Assembly (NCBI GenBank): GCA_028817435.1
Contig: JAPPPQ010000059.1
Span: 1-64,000, forward strand
Direction of reading: 5' to 3'
Source: Deltaproteobacteria bacterium
GTDB lineage: Bacteria > Myxococcota_A > UBA9160 > UBA6930
Length of the DNA: 64,000 nt
This document shows, one piece after another, positions 15,855 to 24,475 of the stretch. The notes below the pieces were generated by a model, which saw nothing but the letters and a program-made list of their open reading frames with translations, searched no databases and had not been told where the DNA came from. A program made the position numbers and the translations under genes. Positions within the stretch are counted from its first letter, which is position 1; each line of letters begins with the position of its first letter.

Positions 15855-16802
15855 ATGATTGAGGTTGGAGAATACTTCGACTTGCGATACGGTACCAGCT
15901 TGGAGCTGTACAAATTGGTGCAGTCAGAGTCTGGGGTCAACTTCGTCGGGCGAGCTTCACAAAACAATGGGGTCGTCGCCCGCGTCGAACCCATTTTGGA
16001 GATTGAAGCCAATCCTGCGGGCACTATCTCCGTTGCACTTGGTGGGTCCGTCATGGAGTCGTTTCTGCAGGAATCCCCCTATTACAGTGGCCGTGATGTG
16101 GTCTATTTGATTCCTCGGGTCAAATTGAATCGGAAACAGTTCTTGTTCTATTGCATGTGTTTGCGGGCAAACAAGTTTCGATACAGCTATGGGAGGCAGG
16201 CTAATAAGACTCTGGCACAGATTCAAATTCCTGAAATTGATGAGATGCCGACTTATGTTCAGCGCATTCGGATGCCTTCCAAACCGAGTCGAGCTCCGAA
16301 ATTGCAGAAAAAGATCGTCTTGCCGAAATCGCGTGACTGGAAGGATTTCAGCATTTCCGAGCTGTTTTCCATAAAGGGAACAAAGACGACCAAATTGGAA
16401 GATTTGGTAAAATACGGATCAGGCAAGTATCCGTATGTTACCACCCAAGCTGTCAATAACGGCGTTGCGGGATTTTATGATTACTTCACAGAAGAGGGCG
16501 GCGTGATTACGGTTGACAGTGCAGTTCTGGGCTTCGCAAGTTACCAGCGAGACAATTTTTCCGCCAGCGATCATGTGGAAAAGCTGATTCCCAAATTCTC
16601 TATGAATTCGTATTTGGCGATGTTCTTTGTCGTCATATTGAACGCAGATCAGTTTCGCTACAACTATGGCAGAAAAGCGAGTCAAGATAGGATGAGGCAG
16701 CGTAAGATCAAACTCCCTGCAAAACCGGGTGGAGATCCTGATTTCGAATTGATGGCAAGGTTTATCAAATCGTTGCCGTTTAGTTCTAACCTGCCCGGTT
16801 GA
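15855..16802 (+). CDS. Specificity (S) subunit of the BcgI-like system
   Basis: A 315-aa DNA-recognition subunit with two target-recognition halves. The duplication is visible: NFVGRASQNNGV and PYVTTQAVNNGVAGF begin the halves, and ANKFRYSYGRQANKT and ADQFRYNYGRKASQD sit near their ends. This matches half-type S proteins of type IIB enzymes, about 340 aa, rather than the 400-450 aa HsdS of type I systems. ATG 15855 is two bases after the methylase stop, with GGAGG inside the methylase end. It should choose a bipartite DNA sequence for both methylation and cleavage. Confidence 0.87.
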   Translation: MIEVGEYFDLRYGTSLELYKLVQSESGVNFVGRASQNNGVVARVEPILEIEANPAGTISVALGGSVMESFLQESPYYSGRDVVYLIPRVKLNRKQFLFYCMCLRANKFRYSYGRQANKTLAQIQIPEIDEMPTYVQRIRMPSKPSRAPKLQKKIVLPKSRDWKDFSISELFSIKGTKTTKLEDLVKYGSGKYPYVTTQAVNNGVAGFYDYFTEEGGVITVDSAVLGFASYQRDNFSASDHVEKLIPKFSMNSYLAMFFVVILNADQFRYNYGRKASQDRMRQRKIKLPAKPGGDPDFELMARFIKSLPFSSNLPG

Positions 16803-16833
16803 CAACCATCGAAAATTGGAGTAGGGGCTCGTT

Positions 16834-17856
16834 TCACCCCCCGGTGGCGAGGCAGGCGGCCATGGTTTCGCAGTGGGTGTCGGTGGGGGTGAGGGTTTGT
16901 TCCAGGACCAGGGCGCGTTTCAGGTAGTAGTGGGGGGGCATTTCCCAAGTGTATCCCATGCCGCCGTGGATTTGGATGCATTGGCGGGCGTTTTTCATGG
17001 CGGCTTCGCCGGCGACGATGCGGGCGGCGGCGGCGGCGCGGGTGGGGTCGCCGATTTCGGGGTCGTCCAGGGTGGCGGCGGCGGCGTAGACGGCGGCGCG
17101 GGCGAGTTCCTGGCGCGTGAACATATCGGCGCAGAAGTGTTTGATGGCCTGGAAGGATGCAATGGGGCGGCCGAACTGCTCGCGCGTTTTTGCGTGGGCG
17201 ACGGCGAGCTCCAGGGTGGATTCGGCGATGCCGAGCTGCAGGGCGGCCACCAGCACTGCTCCCTGCAGGCGCAGTTTGGCCGCGGCGTCGGCGTCGGCGA
17301 TGCGCTCGCCCTGCGGCAGTGCGGGCAGGTGCAACAGCGGGGTCAGCGGGTCGAGGGGGGTGCCCACTTTGCGCCCCGCCGCCAGTGCGGGGCCGTCAAT
17401 GCGGTGGACGCCGTCGCCGCGCAGCACGGCCAGCGCGTCGAGCTCTGCGCCGCTCTCAATCAGCACGGGCGCTGCACCGCGGGATTCCGCGTCGCCGCGG
17501 CCGCTCCAATCTGCGCCGCCGTGCGCGCAGTCGAGTCCGCCCACCAGCGTTTCGCCGCTGGCTGCGCCAGGGATCAGGGCGGCGAGCAGGTGGCTCCACA
17601 AAATGGGGCCGGGCGCCAGGCAGCGGCCGAGTTCGGCGAAAACCACGGCGGCTTCCGCCATGCCGAGTCCCACGCCGCCCTCGAGCTCGGGCAGGCGCAG
17701 GCCGAAGACGCCCATGCCCGCCAGCGCCTGCCAGTCGTCGCGCAAGGCGGGCTCGCGCGCCAGCTCTGCGATGCGCTCGAAGCGATAGCGGTCGTCGCAA
17801 AAGCTGCGGATGCCCTGCTGCAGCGCGCGCTGGTCCTCGCTGAGTTGAAAGTCCAT
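16834..17856 (-). CDS. Acyl-CoA dehydrogenase, short form
   Basis: FAD-dependent dehydrogenase of 340 aa. Family features are the N-terminal helix (DFQLSEDQRALQQG), AKTREQFGRPIASFQAIKH, and QCIQIHGGMGYTWEMPPH near the C-terminus. It is about 40 residues shorter than standard members and the middle beta domain is reduced, as in one partner of the alpha/beta heteromeric dehydrogenases of steroid side-chain breakdown. It lies 13 bp downstream of a full-length acyl-CoA dehydrogenase gene on the same strand, which supports a heteromer. The presence of a catalytic base cannot be settled by eye. Confidence 0.9.
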   Translation of the reverse strand: MDFQLSEDQRALQQGIRSFCDDRYRFERIAELAREPALRDDWQALAGMGVFGLRLPELEGGVGLGMAEAAVVFAELGRCLAPGPILWSHLLAALIPGAASGETLVGGLDCAHGGADWSGRGDAESRGAAPVLIESGAELDALAVLRGDGVHRIDGPALAAGRKVGTPLDPLTPLLHLPALPQGERIADADAAAKLRLQGAVLVAALQLGIAESTLELAVAHAKTREQFGRPIASFQAIKHFCADMFTRQELARAAVYAAAATLDDPEIGDPTRAAAAARIVAGEAAMKNARQCIQIHGGMGYTWEMPPHYYLKRALVLEQTLTPTDTHCETMAACLATGG

Positions 17857-17869
17857 GCCGTCCGCCCGC

Positions 17870-19045
17870 CTAGCGCGGTTCCCGGGGCATGCCGAGGCTG
17901 CGCTCGGCGATGATGTTGCGCTGAATTTGCGAGGTGCCCGCGGCGATGGTGAGCGAGAGCGTGTTCAGAAACTTGTCCACAATGCGCGCGCAGGGCAGCG
18001 CGCCGATGTCTTCGCGCGCAAGGCCGGCGCGGCCCAGCAGCCGCACGCCCAATTCGTAGACGCGCTGGTTCAGTTCGGTAAAGGCGAGCTTCAGGGCCGA
18101 GCCGCCGACGCCGGGAACGCCGGTCTTCACCGCCTCTGCCAGTTGCCACTTCATCAGCGCCCACAGCGCGTCGGCCTCTGCCGCCAGGTGGCCGGCCTCG
18201 CGGCGCAGCGCCGGATTCTCCCAGCCGCCGCGTTGGCGGGCCAGCCCGGCGAGCTCGGAGAGAAACTCGCGCAGTTCGAAGATGTCGCTGGCCCAGGCGC
18301 TGCCGCGCTCGAAGCGCAGCGTCACATTCATCACGCGCCAGCCGTCGTTTTCTGCGCCCACCCGGTTTTCAACCGGCACGCGCACATCGGATAGAAACAC
18401 CTCGGAAAAATCACTTTCGCCCAACAGCGTGGGCAGCGGGCGAATCTCAATGCCCGGCAGATCCATCGGCATAATCAGCCAACTGATGCCGCGGTGCTTG
18501 GGCGCATTGGGATCGGTGCGCGCCAGCAGTTCACAGTAATCGGCGGTGTGCGCAAAAGAGGTCCAGGTTTTGTGGCCGTTCACCACATAGCAATCGCCGT
18601 CGCGCACCGCGCTGGTTTGCAGCGCGGCGAGGTCGGAGCCCGCGCCCGGCTCGGAGAATCCCTGGCACCACACTTCTTCGCCGCGCAAAATGCGCGGCAG
18701 GTGCCGCCGCTTTTGCGCATCGCTGCCTTCGGCAATTAACGTCGGCCCGCCGTGGCGAATCCCCACAAAGTTGTGGCCGATGTAGGGCGCGCCCGCCCGC
18801 GCCATTTCCTCGTAGTAAACCAGCTCGCCGGTGGCGGAGGCGGCGCGCCCGCCGAACTCTGCGGGCCAGTTGATTCCGGCGTAGCCCGCGCTGTGGAGCC
18901 GCTGCTGCCAGCCGGTGTCGTAGGCGCGGCGCGCGGGCCAGTCGTCCCGGGGCGGCGGCGCGCCGTGGGCGGGCACGGCCTCGGCCAGCCACGCGCGCAG
19001 TTCCGCGCGCAGTTGCTCGTCGGCCTCCGAGTAGCGCAAATCCAA
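17870..19045 (-). CDS. Acyl-CoA dehydrogenase, full length
   Basis: A 391-aa FAD enzyme introducing a 2,3-double bond into an acyl-CoA. It has CQGFSEPGAGSDLAALQT (FAD/substrate loop), NGHKTWTSFAH, and a C-terminal IAAGTSQIQRNIIAERSLGMPR typical of the family. No ATG is near the conserved N-terminus; the TTG at 19045, with AGGGAG upstream, gives LDLRYSEADEQLRAEL and the expected length. The frame is open far upstream through the divergent LLM gene, which is shadow. Cotranscribed with the short dehydrogenase. A palindromic operator at 19087-19109 lies between it and the divergent LLM oxidoreductase. Confidence 0.9.
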   Translation of the reverse strand: MDLRYSEADEQLRAELRAWLAEAVPAHGAPPPRDDWPARRAYDTGWQQRLHSAGYAGINWPAEFGGRAASATGELVYYEEMARAGAPYIGHNFVGIRHGGPTLIAEGSDAQKRRHLPRILRGEEVWCQGFSEPGAGSDLAALQTSAVRDGDCYVVNGHKTWTSFAHTADYCELLARTDPNAPKHRGISWLIMPMDLPGIEIRPLPTLLGESDFSEVFLSDVRVPVENRVGAENDGWRVMNVTLRFERGSAWASDIFELREFLSELAGLARQRGGWENPALRREAGHLAAEADALWALMKWQLAEAVKTGVPGVGGSALKLAFTELNQRVYELGVRLLGRAGLAREDIGALPCARIVDKFLNTLSLTIAAGTSQIQRNIIAERSLGMPREPR

Positions 19046-19086
19046 GCCGGTCTCCCTAGGGTGAATGCGGGCGGGGCGGATGCGGA

Positions 19087-19109
19087 TTAGGATACGGCGC
19101 GTCTCGAAA
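19087..19109. promoter_or_regulatory. Second copy of the TetR-type palindrome
   Basis: Left arm TTAGGATACG (19087-19096), spacer GCG, right arm CGTCTCGAAA (19100-19109); seven of ten pairs are symmetrical. Reading the 12867-12889 site on the minus strand, the two share GATACG-N3-CGTCTCGAAA. The site is 23 bp before the LLM oxidoreductase start and 41 bp before the acyl-CoA dehydrogenase TTG, so one protein could control both divergent genes. Confidence 0.65.
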
Positions 19110-19132
19110 TTTCGCCAGCGGCAGAGGGAGAG

Positions 19133-20071
19133 ATGCGCTTCACCGTTCAGCTTCCCACACAGCAAGTTGAGCCGCCGGGCGAGTTCTGCACGGCGGCGGC
19201 CATTGCCGGCATGGCCCGCGCGGCAGAAGCCGCCGGTTTCGATGCCTGCTTTGTGACCGATCACCCGATTCCGGGCGACCGCTGGCTGGCTGCGGGCGGT
19301 CACCACGCACTCGATCCTTTCGTGGCGCTGTCTTGCGCCGCCGCCGCCACGCAGCGCATTCGCCTGCAGACTCATGTGCTGGTGGCGGCCTACCGCAACC
19401 CCTTTTTGCTGGCGAAGTCGCTGGCGAGTTTGGATGTGGCTTCGGGCGGGCGCAGCATTGCGGGGCTGGCCGCCGGTTATCTGGAGCCGGAGTTCGCCGC
19501 GCTCGGCGCGCGCTTCGAGCGCCGCAACGAGTTGGCGGACGAAGCCATCGCCGTGTTGAAGCAGGTGTTTCGCGGCGAAAGCGTGGCGCTGCGCGGCATT
19601 GATTTTGCGGCGCAGGGCAACACTGCATTGCCGCGCCCGCTCCAGCGGCCGCACCCGCCCATTTGGTGCGGGGGCAACAGCCGCCGCGCAATTCGCCGCG
19701 CGGTAGAGCTGGCGGATGGCTGGCTGCCTTTTCCCGTGCAGCGCGGGCTGGCCCGCCGCCTGGGCACCGCGCCCCTTGCCAGCGAGGACGATTTGGCCCG
19801 CGCCTTGGATTACGCGCGCGAACACGCCGCGCGCACGGGGCGCAGCGCGCCGCTGGATGTCGTCTTCACGCCCTTCGGCATGGATATGCAGACCGCGGCG
19901 GCCGGCGCCATGCCGGAATCCGGCGCGCTGCTCGAAACCATCGCGCGGCTCTCGGCGCTGGGCGTCACCTGGATTGCGGCGAGTCTGCCCTGCGAAAGCC
20001 GCGCCGAATTTGAGGCGCGCGCCGCTCACTTTGGCGAGCGGGTCATTGCTCAGGTCAGCCAGCGCGCGTAA
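19133..20071 (+). CDS. LLM-class F420-dependent oxidoreductase 1
   Basis: A 312-aa luciferase-like (beta/alpha)8-barrel protein of the F420-using subgroup. Typical parts are MARAAEAAGFDACFVTDHP, the conserved HVLVAAYRNPFLLAKSLASLD strand-helix and PPIWCGGNSRRAIRRAVELADGWLPF. These enzymes move hydride between F420 and a substrate carbon; the substrate here is unknown. GAGGGAGAG precedes the ATG. It is divergent from the acyl-CoA dehydrogenase pair and shares the palindromic control site, so it probably serves the same catabolic pathway. Its 3' end overlaps the convergent second LLM gene by 22 bp. FMN use cannot be excluded, but cofG/cofH make F420 use likely. Confidence 0.88.
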   Translation: MRFTVQLPTQQVEPPGEFCTAAAIAGMARAAEAAGFDACFVTDHPIPGDRWLAAGGHHALDPFVALSCAAAATQRIRLQTHVLVAAYRNPFLLAKSLASLDVASGGRSIAGLAAGYLEPEFAALGARFERRNELADEAIAVLKQVFRGESVALRGIDFAAQGNTALPRPLQRPHPPIWCGGNSRRAIRRAVELADGWLPFPVQRGLARRLGTAPLASEDDLARALDYAREHAARTGRSAPLDVVFTPFGMDMQTAAAGAMPESGALLETIARLSALGVTWIAASLPCESRAEFEARAAHFGERVIAQVSQRA

Positions 20072-20883
20072 GCATCCAGCACCGGCAGCACTTGGTCGCG
20101 GGGCGCAGATGGCAGGCGCAGCGCGCACTCGTCCATGCCGGTTTCGCGGTAGTGCGCGAGCTTCGCCGCATCGGGCAGCACGCCGATCAGCACCAGGTGC
20201 ATTGCGCGCCAGTCGCGGCCCCGCGACTCGACGGCGCGGCGCAGGGCGGGAAGCGCCCGCGCCACCCCCGCGCCGCCAATGGGCATCCAGCCATCGGCAA
20301 ACTCTGCAATGTGCGCGAAGAGTCCGGGGCCGGCCGCGCCGCCCAGCAGCGTCCGCGGGCGCGGCTGCTGCACGGGCTTCGGCCACTGCCAACTGGGCGC
20401 AATGCGCACAAACTCGCCCTCAAAGCCCGCCACCTCTTTCGCCCACAGCGCCTGCAAGGCCAGCAAGTGTTCGCGCGTGCGCGCGCGGCGCTGCTGCGGC
20501 GCCACGCCGTGATTTTGCATCTCCTCGCGGTTCCAGCCGTAGCCCGCGCCGAAGACGAAGCGCCCGCCGCAAATGCGGTCCAGCGTGGCTACCTGCTTGG
20601 CGTAGGCGATGGCGTCGTGCTGCGCCGGCAGCGCCACCGCGGTGCCCAGCAAAATGCGCCGGGTCACCGCCGCCGCCGCCGCCAGGGCCACCAGCGGATC
20701 GGGGCTGCGCTTGTATTCCTCGGGAAGCTCGCCGCCCATGGGCGCGGGCGTGCGGCGGCTCACCGGAATGTGCGTGTGCTCGGGAATGTAGAGCGAGTGA
20801 AAGCCGCGGGCCTCGGCCTCGCGGGCCAGCTCTGCCACGGGAATGCACAGATCGGTGGCGTGAATGGTGACGCCGATCTTCAC
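20050..20883 (-). CDS. LLM-class F420-dependent oxidoreductase 2
   Basis: A 277-aa luciferase-like barrel protein: KIGVTIHATDLCIPVAELAREAEARGF at the start (split here as separate strands), SLYIPEHTHIP, LLGTAVALPAQHDAIAYAKQ, and GGRFVFGAGYGWNREEMQNHG, which is highly typical of F420-dependent LLM proteins. The start is GTG at 20883, eight bases after GGAGG; the longer frame to 21363 runs antisense through the next gene. It is convergent with LLM 1 and divergent from the large ferredoxin oxidoreductase gene 60 bp away. It is only remotely similar to LLM 1 and probably has a different substrate. Confidence 0.87.
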   Translation of the reverse strand: MKIGVTIHATDLCIPVAELAREAEARGFHSLYIPEHTHIPVSRRTPAPMGGELPEEYKRSPDPLVALAAAAAVTRRILLGTAVALPAQHDAIAYAKQVATLDRICGGRFVFGAGYGWNREEMQNHGVAPQQRRARTREHLLALQALWAKEVAGFEGEFVRIAPSWQWPKPVQQPRPRTLLGGAAGPGLFAHIAEFADGWMPIGGAGVARALPALRRAVESRGRDWRAMHLVLIGVLPDAAKLAHYRETGMDECALRLPSAPRDQVLPVLDAYARWLT

Positions 20884-20943
20884 GGAATTTCCCTCCGCCG
20901 CGGGGTGGTAGCGGAGGCGCAGAGTTGGTTCAATGCGCGGTCC

Positions 20944-23900
20944 ATGAGCGCATCTTTCGATTCGAGCTACGAGCTGGCGCACCGCTACACCCGCGAATCG
21001 GGCCGGGTCTATTTGACGGGGGTGCAGGCCCTGGTGCGGCTGCCGCTCATGCAGCGCGCCCGCGACGCGGCGGCGGGGCTCAACACCGCGGGCTTCATCT
21101 CCGGCTACCGCGGCTCGCCGCTGGGCGCTTACGATCTGGCGCTGTGGCAGGCGCGCGAGCTGCTCGAAGCCAGCCACATCCGCTTTGCGCCGGGGGTGAA
21201 CGAGGACCTGGCCGCCACCGCGGTGTGGGGATCGCAGCAGGCGGTGTTGCAGCCCGGCCCGCGGGTGGCTGGCGTTTTCGCCATTTGGTATGGCAAAGGC
21301 CCCGGCGTGGATCGCTCCACCGACGCCATCAAGCACGGCAACTATCTCGGCGCTGCCCGGCACGGCGGCGTGCTGGCGCTCTGCGGCGACGATCCCGGCG
21401 GCAGATCATCGAGCATCGCCCACCAGAGCGAGCAGGCGCTGGTGCACTGCGGCGTGCCGGTGCTGAACCCGGCGAATGTGCAGGAGTTTCTGGATTTGGG
21501 GCTGCTGGGCTTTGCGCTCTCGCGCTTTTCGGGCTGCTGGGTGGGCTTCAAGTGCCTCACCGACAGCGTGGACAGCGCGGCCTCGGTGGAAGTGGGCGCT
21601 GCGCGCGTGCAAATTGCCGCGCCGGATTTCGCCTTTCCGCAGGCGGATCACCATGTGACCCTGAACAACGAGCCGCTGCGCATTGAGCGGCAGCTCTGGC
21701 AGGTGAAGCTGCCCGCGGCGCAGGCATTTGCGCGCGCCAACAAACTCGACCGCACCGTGCTCGATGCTCCGCGCCGCCGCCTCGGCATCGTCAGCGCGGG
21801 CAAGGCGTTTCTCGACCTGCGCCAGGCGCTGGCCGACTTGGGAATCGATTCTGCGCGCGCGCGCGAGCTCGGCATTGTGCTCTACAAAGTGGCGATGACC
21901 TGGCCGCTGGAGCCCGAAGGGCTGCGCGATTTTTGCCGCGGGCTCGAGGAAGTGCTGGTGGTGGAAGAGAAGCGGCCGCTGATCGAGGAACAGTTGGCGC
22001 ACATTCTCTACAACCAGCGCGCGGACGAGCGGCCGCGGCTGCTCGGCAAGCGCGACCTGCGCGGCGCGCCGCTGCTTCCCGCCGAAGGCGAGCTCAGCGC
22101 GCAGCGCGTCGCCGCCGCGCTGCGCAGTTGGTTCGGGCGCAGTCTGGCCCATGCGCAGTTGCCGCCGCCGCCCGCCGCGCCGGGTGCAGAGCCGCCGCCG
22201 GGGTTGCGGCGGCTGCCCGCCTTTTGCTCGGGCTGCCCGCACAACACCTCCACGCAGCTTCCCGAAGGCGCCATGGCGATGGGGGGAATCGGTTGCCACG
22301 GCATGGCCGTTTGGCTGCCGGGGCGGCGCACCTACGGCGCCACCCACATGGGCGGCGAAGGCGCAAACTGGATTGGGCAGGCGCCCTACACCGAACTGCC
22401 GCACATCTTCCAGAACATGGGCGACGGCACCTACTTCCATTCGGGGCTGCTGGCAATCCGCGCCTGCGTCGCCGCCGGGGTGAACATTACCTTCAAGCTG
22501 CTGGTCAACGGCGCAGTCGCCATGACGGGCGGGCAGCCCATCGAAGGCGAGCAACTGGAAGGCGAGATCACCACGCCGGGCATGGTGCAGCAGCTGGCGG
22601 CGGAAGGCGTCGCGCGCATTGCCGTGCTTTCCAACGAGCCGCAGAAGTATGCGCGCGGCGCGTTTCCGCGCGGCGTGCGCGTTCACCACCGCAGCGAGCT
22701 GATGCGCGTGCAGGAAGAGCTGCGCGGCGCAAGGGGCGTCTCTGCGCTGATCTACGACCAGACTTGTGCGGCAGAGGCGCGGCGGCTGCGCAAGCAGGGA
22801 CGCCTTCCCGATCCCGATCAGCGCATCGTCATCAACGAGCGCGTCTGCGAAGGCTGCGGCGATTGCTCGGTGCAGAGCAACTGCATTTCCATTGAGCCCG
22901 TCGAAACCGAATTCGGCCGCAAGCGGCGCATTGACCAATCCTCCTGCAACAAGGATTACTCCTGCGTAGATGGCTACTGCCCCAGCTTTGTGAGCATCTT
23001 CAGCGGCAAACTGCGGCGGGCCGAAAGCGCGGCGCAGGGCGAATCCGAAGGCGATTGGCCGCCGCTGCCGCCGCCGCCGCTTCCCAAACTGGATGCGCCG
23101 TGGAATGTGCTGGTCGCCGGCATTGGCGGCGGCGGCGTCGTCACCATCGGCGCGATTCTCGGCATGGCGGCGCACCTGGAAGGGCGCGGCTGCAGCGAGC
23201 TGGATGTGACGGGGCTGGCGCAAAAGAACGGCCCGGTTTCGAGCCATGTGCGCATTGCGGCAACCGCCGAACAGCTCTTCGCGCCGCGCATTGGCGACGG
23301 CGCGGCAGATTTGCTGCTCGGCTGCGACCTGGTGGTGGCCACCAACGCCGAGAATTTGCCGAAGCTCGCGCCGGGCCGCAGCACGGCGCTGGTGAACAGC
23401 CGCGTGCAACCCACCGCAGATTTCGCCAGCAACGCCGATCTCGATCTTTCCGCCGATGCCATGACCGAGGCGCTGCAACGGGCCTGCGGTGCCGAGGCGC
23501 TGCACATGATTCCCGCCGCAGAGCTTGCCACCGCGCTGCTGGGCGATGCGCTCTACGCCAATATGCTGCTGCTCGGCGCGGCCTTTCAGCGCGGGCTTTT
23601 GCCGGTGGGAGAGGGCGCGCTGCTGCGCGCCATTGAGCTGAACGGCCGCGCGCCGGAGCAGAACCGGCGCGCCTTTACCTGGGGGCGGCGCTTTGTGCAA
23701 GACCGCGCGGCAGTGCAGCGCGCGGCTGCGCCGCTGCTGCGCGGCGAAACCGCAGCGCAGGGACTCGCAGAGATTGCCGCGCTGCGCGGGCGCGAGCTGC
23801 GCCGCTATCAGGGCGCGCGGCTCGAGAAGCGCTACCTGCGCTTTGTCGCCCGCGTTGCAGAGCGCGAGCAGGCCGTTGCGCCCGGCAGCGAGTCGCTGGC

Positions 23901-24414
23901 CTGCGCCGCCGCCCGCTATGGCTTCAAGGTGTGGGCCTACAAGGACGAATACGAAGTGGCGCGGCTCTACACCGACGGCGCTTTTGCCGCGCAGCTTGCC
24001 CGGGAATTCGAGGGGCTGCGCAGCGCGCGGGTGCATCTCTCCATGCAGTTTCTGCCCGGCTGGCTTGCGCCCCGCCATGCGCAGACCGGCCGCCACCGCA
24101 AACTGAGCCTGCCGCTTTCGCTCATGCTGCTTTTCTTTCGCGCGTTGCGCAGGTTGCGCTGGCTGCGCGGCACGCCCTTCGACCCCTTCGGCTGGACGCG
24201 GCACCGCCGCCTGGAGCGCGGCTACGCCCTGGAATACGAGCGCACCGTCGAGCAACTGCTGGCGGGGCTCTCTCCCGGCAATCTGGCGCAGGCCGTCGAG
24301 ATTGCCAGCTTGCCCGAGCAGGTGCGCGGCTTCGACAGCGTGAAAGAGCAGAGACTGGCCGCCGTGCGCGAAAAGCAGCGCGAGCTGCTCGACAACTTCC
24401 ACCGCGCCGTCTGA
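20944..24414 (+). CDS. Indolepyruvate (2-oxoacid):ferredoxin oxidoreductase, fused subunits
   Basis: A 1156-aa single-chain form of the IorA-IorB enzyme: thiamine-dependent oxidation of aryl or branched 2-oxoacids to acyl-CoA, with electrons going to ferredoxin. Order: pyrimidine-binding domain (SGYRGSPLGAYD, VNEDLAATAVWG), TPP domain (GIGCHGMAVW, THMGGEGANWIGQ), a ferredoxin-type Cys set (CEGCGDCSVQSNC and CNKDYSCVDGYC), and a C-terminal gamma-type domain (VAGIGGGGVVTIGAILGMA; TGLAQKNGPVSSHVR). Length equals that of aerobic proteobacterial fused enzymes. ATG 20944 starts the conserved region; the Shine-Dalgarno signal is weak. It could handle aromatic amino-acid or other 2-oxoacids; the substrate is not readable. 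Confidence 0.92.
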   Translation: MSASFDSSYELAHRYTRESGRVYLTGVQALVRLPLMQRARDAAAGLNTAGFISGYRGSPLGAYDLALWQARELLEASHIRFAPGVNEDLAATAVWGSQQAVLQPGPRVAGVFAIWYGKGPGVDRSTDAIKHGNYLGAARHGGVLALCGDDPGGRSSSIAHQSEQALVHCGVPVLNPANVQEFLDLGLLGFALSRFSGCWVGFKCLTDSVDSAASVEVGAARVQIAAPDFAFPQADHHVTLNNEPLRIERQLWQVKLPAAQAFARANKLDRTVLDAPRRRLGIVSAGKAFLDLRQALADLGIDSARARELGIVLYKVAMTWPLEPEGLRDFCRGLEEVLVVEEKRPLIEEQLAHILYNQRADERPRLLGKRDLRGAPLLPAEGELSAQRVAAALRSWFGRSLAHAQLPPPPAAPGAEPPPGLRRLPAFCSGCPHNTSTQLPEGAMAMGGIGCHGMAVWLPGRRTYGATHMGGEGANWIGQAPYTELPHIFQNMGDGTYFHSGLLAIRACVAAGVNITFKLLVNGAVAMTGGQPIEGEQLEGEITTPGMVQQLAAEGVARIAVLSNEPQKYARGAFPRGVRVHHRSELMRVQEELRGARGVSALIYDQTCAAEARRLRKQGRLPDPDQRIVINERVCEGCGDCSVQSNCISIEPVETEFGRKRRIDQSSCNKDYSCVDGYCPSFVSIFSGKLRRAESAAQGESEGDWPPLPPPPLPKLDAPWNVLVAGIGGGGVVTIGAILGMAAHLEGRGCSELDVTGLAQKNGPVSSHVRIAATAEQLFAPRIGDGAADLLLGCDLVVATNAENLPKLAPGRSTALVNSRVQPTADFASNADLDLSADAMTEALQRACGAEALHMIPAAELATALLGDALYANMLLLGAAFQRGLLPVGEGALLRAIELNGRAPEQNRRAFTWGRRFVQDRAAVQRAAAPLLRGETAAQGLAEIAALRGRELRRYQGARLEKRYLRFVARVAEREQAVAPGSESLACAAARYGFKVWAYKDEYEVARLYTDGAFAAQLAREFEGLRSARVHLSMQFLPGWLAPRHAQTGRHRKLSLPLSLMLLFFRALRRLRWLRGTPFDPFGWTRHRRLERGYALEYERTVEQLLAGLSPGNLAQAVEIASLPEQVRGFDSVKEQRLAAVREKQRELLDNFHRAV

Positions 24415-24475
24415 GCGCGCTGGCTGTGCGGTTTGGACGCGGCGCGCATGGCCGAACGGCTCGTGCGCGTTGCGT

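Noticed and set aside
14032-16802. Degraded type I restriction system with lost hsdR
   Set aside because: The methylase has its own nuclease-like N-terminus and sizes of a BcgI-type pair, so no hsdR is needed.
12828-16833. Prophage or integrative element
   Set aside because: No integrase, transposase, phage structural gene, adjacent tRNA or flanking direct repeat is visible; only composition points to transfer.
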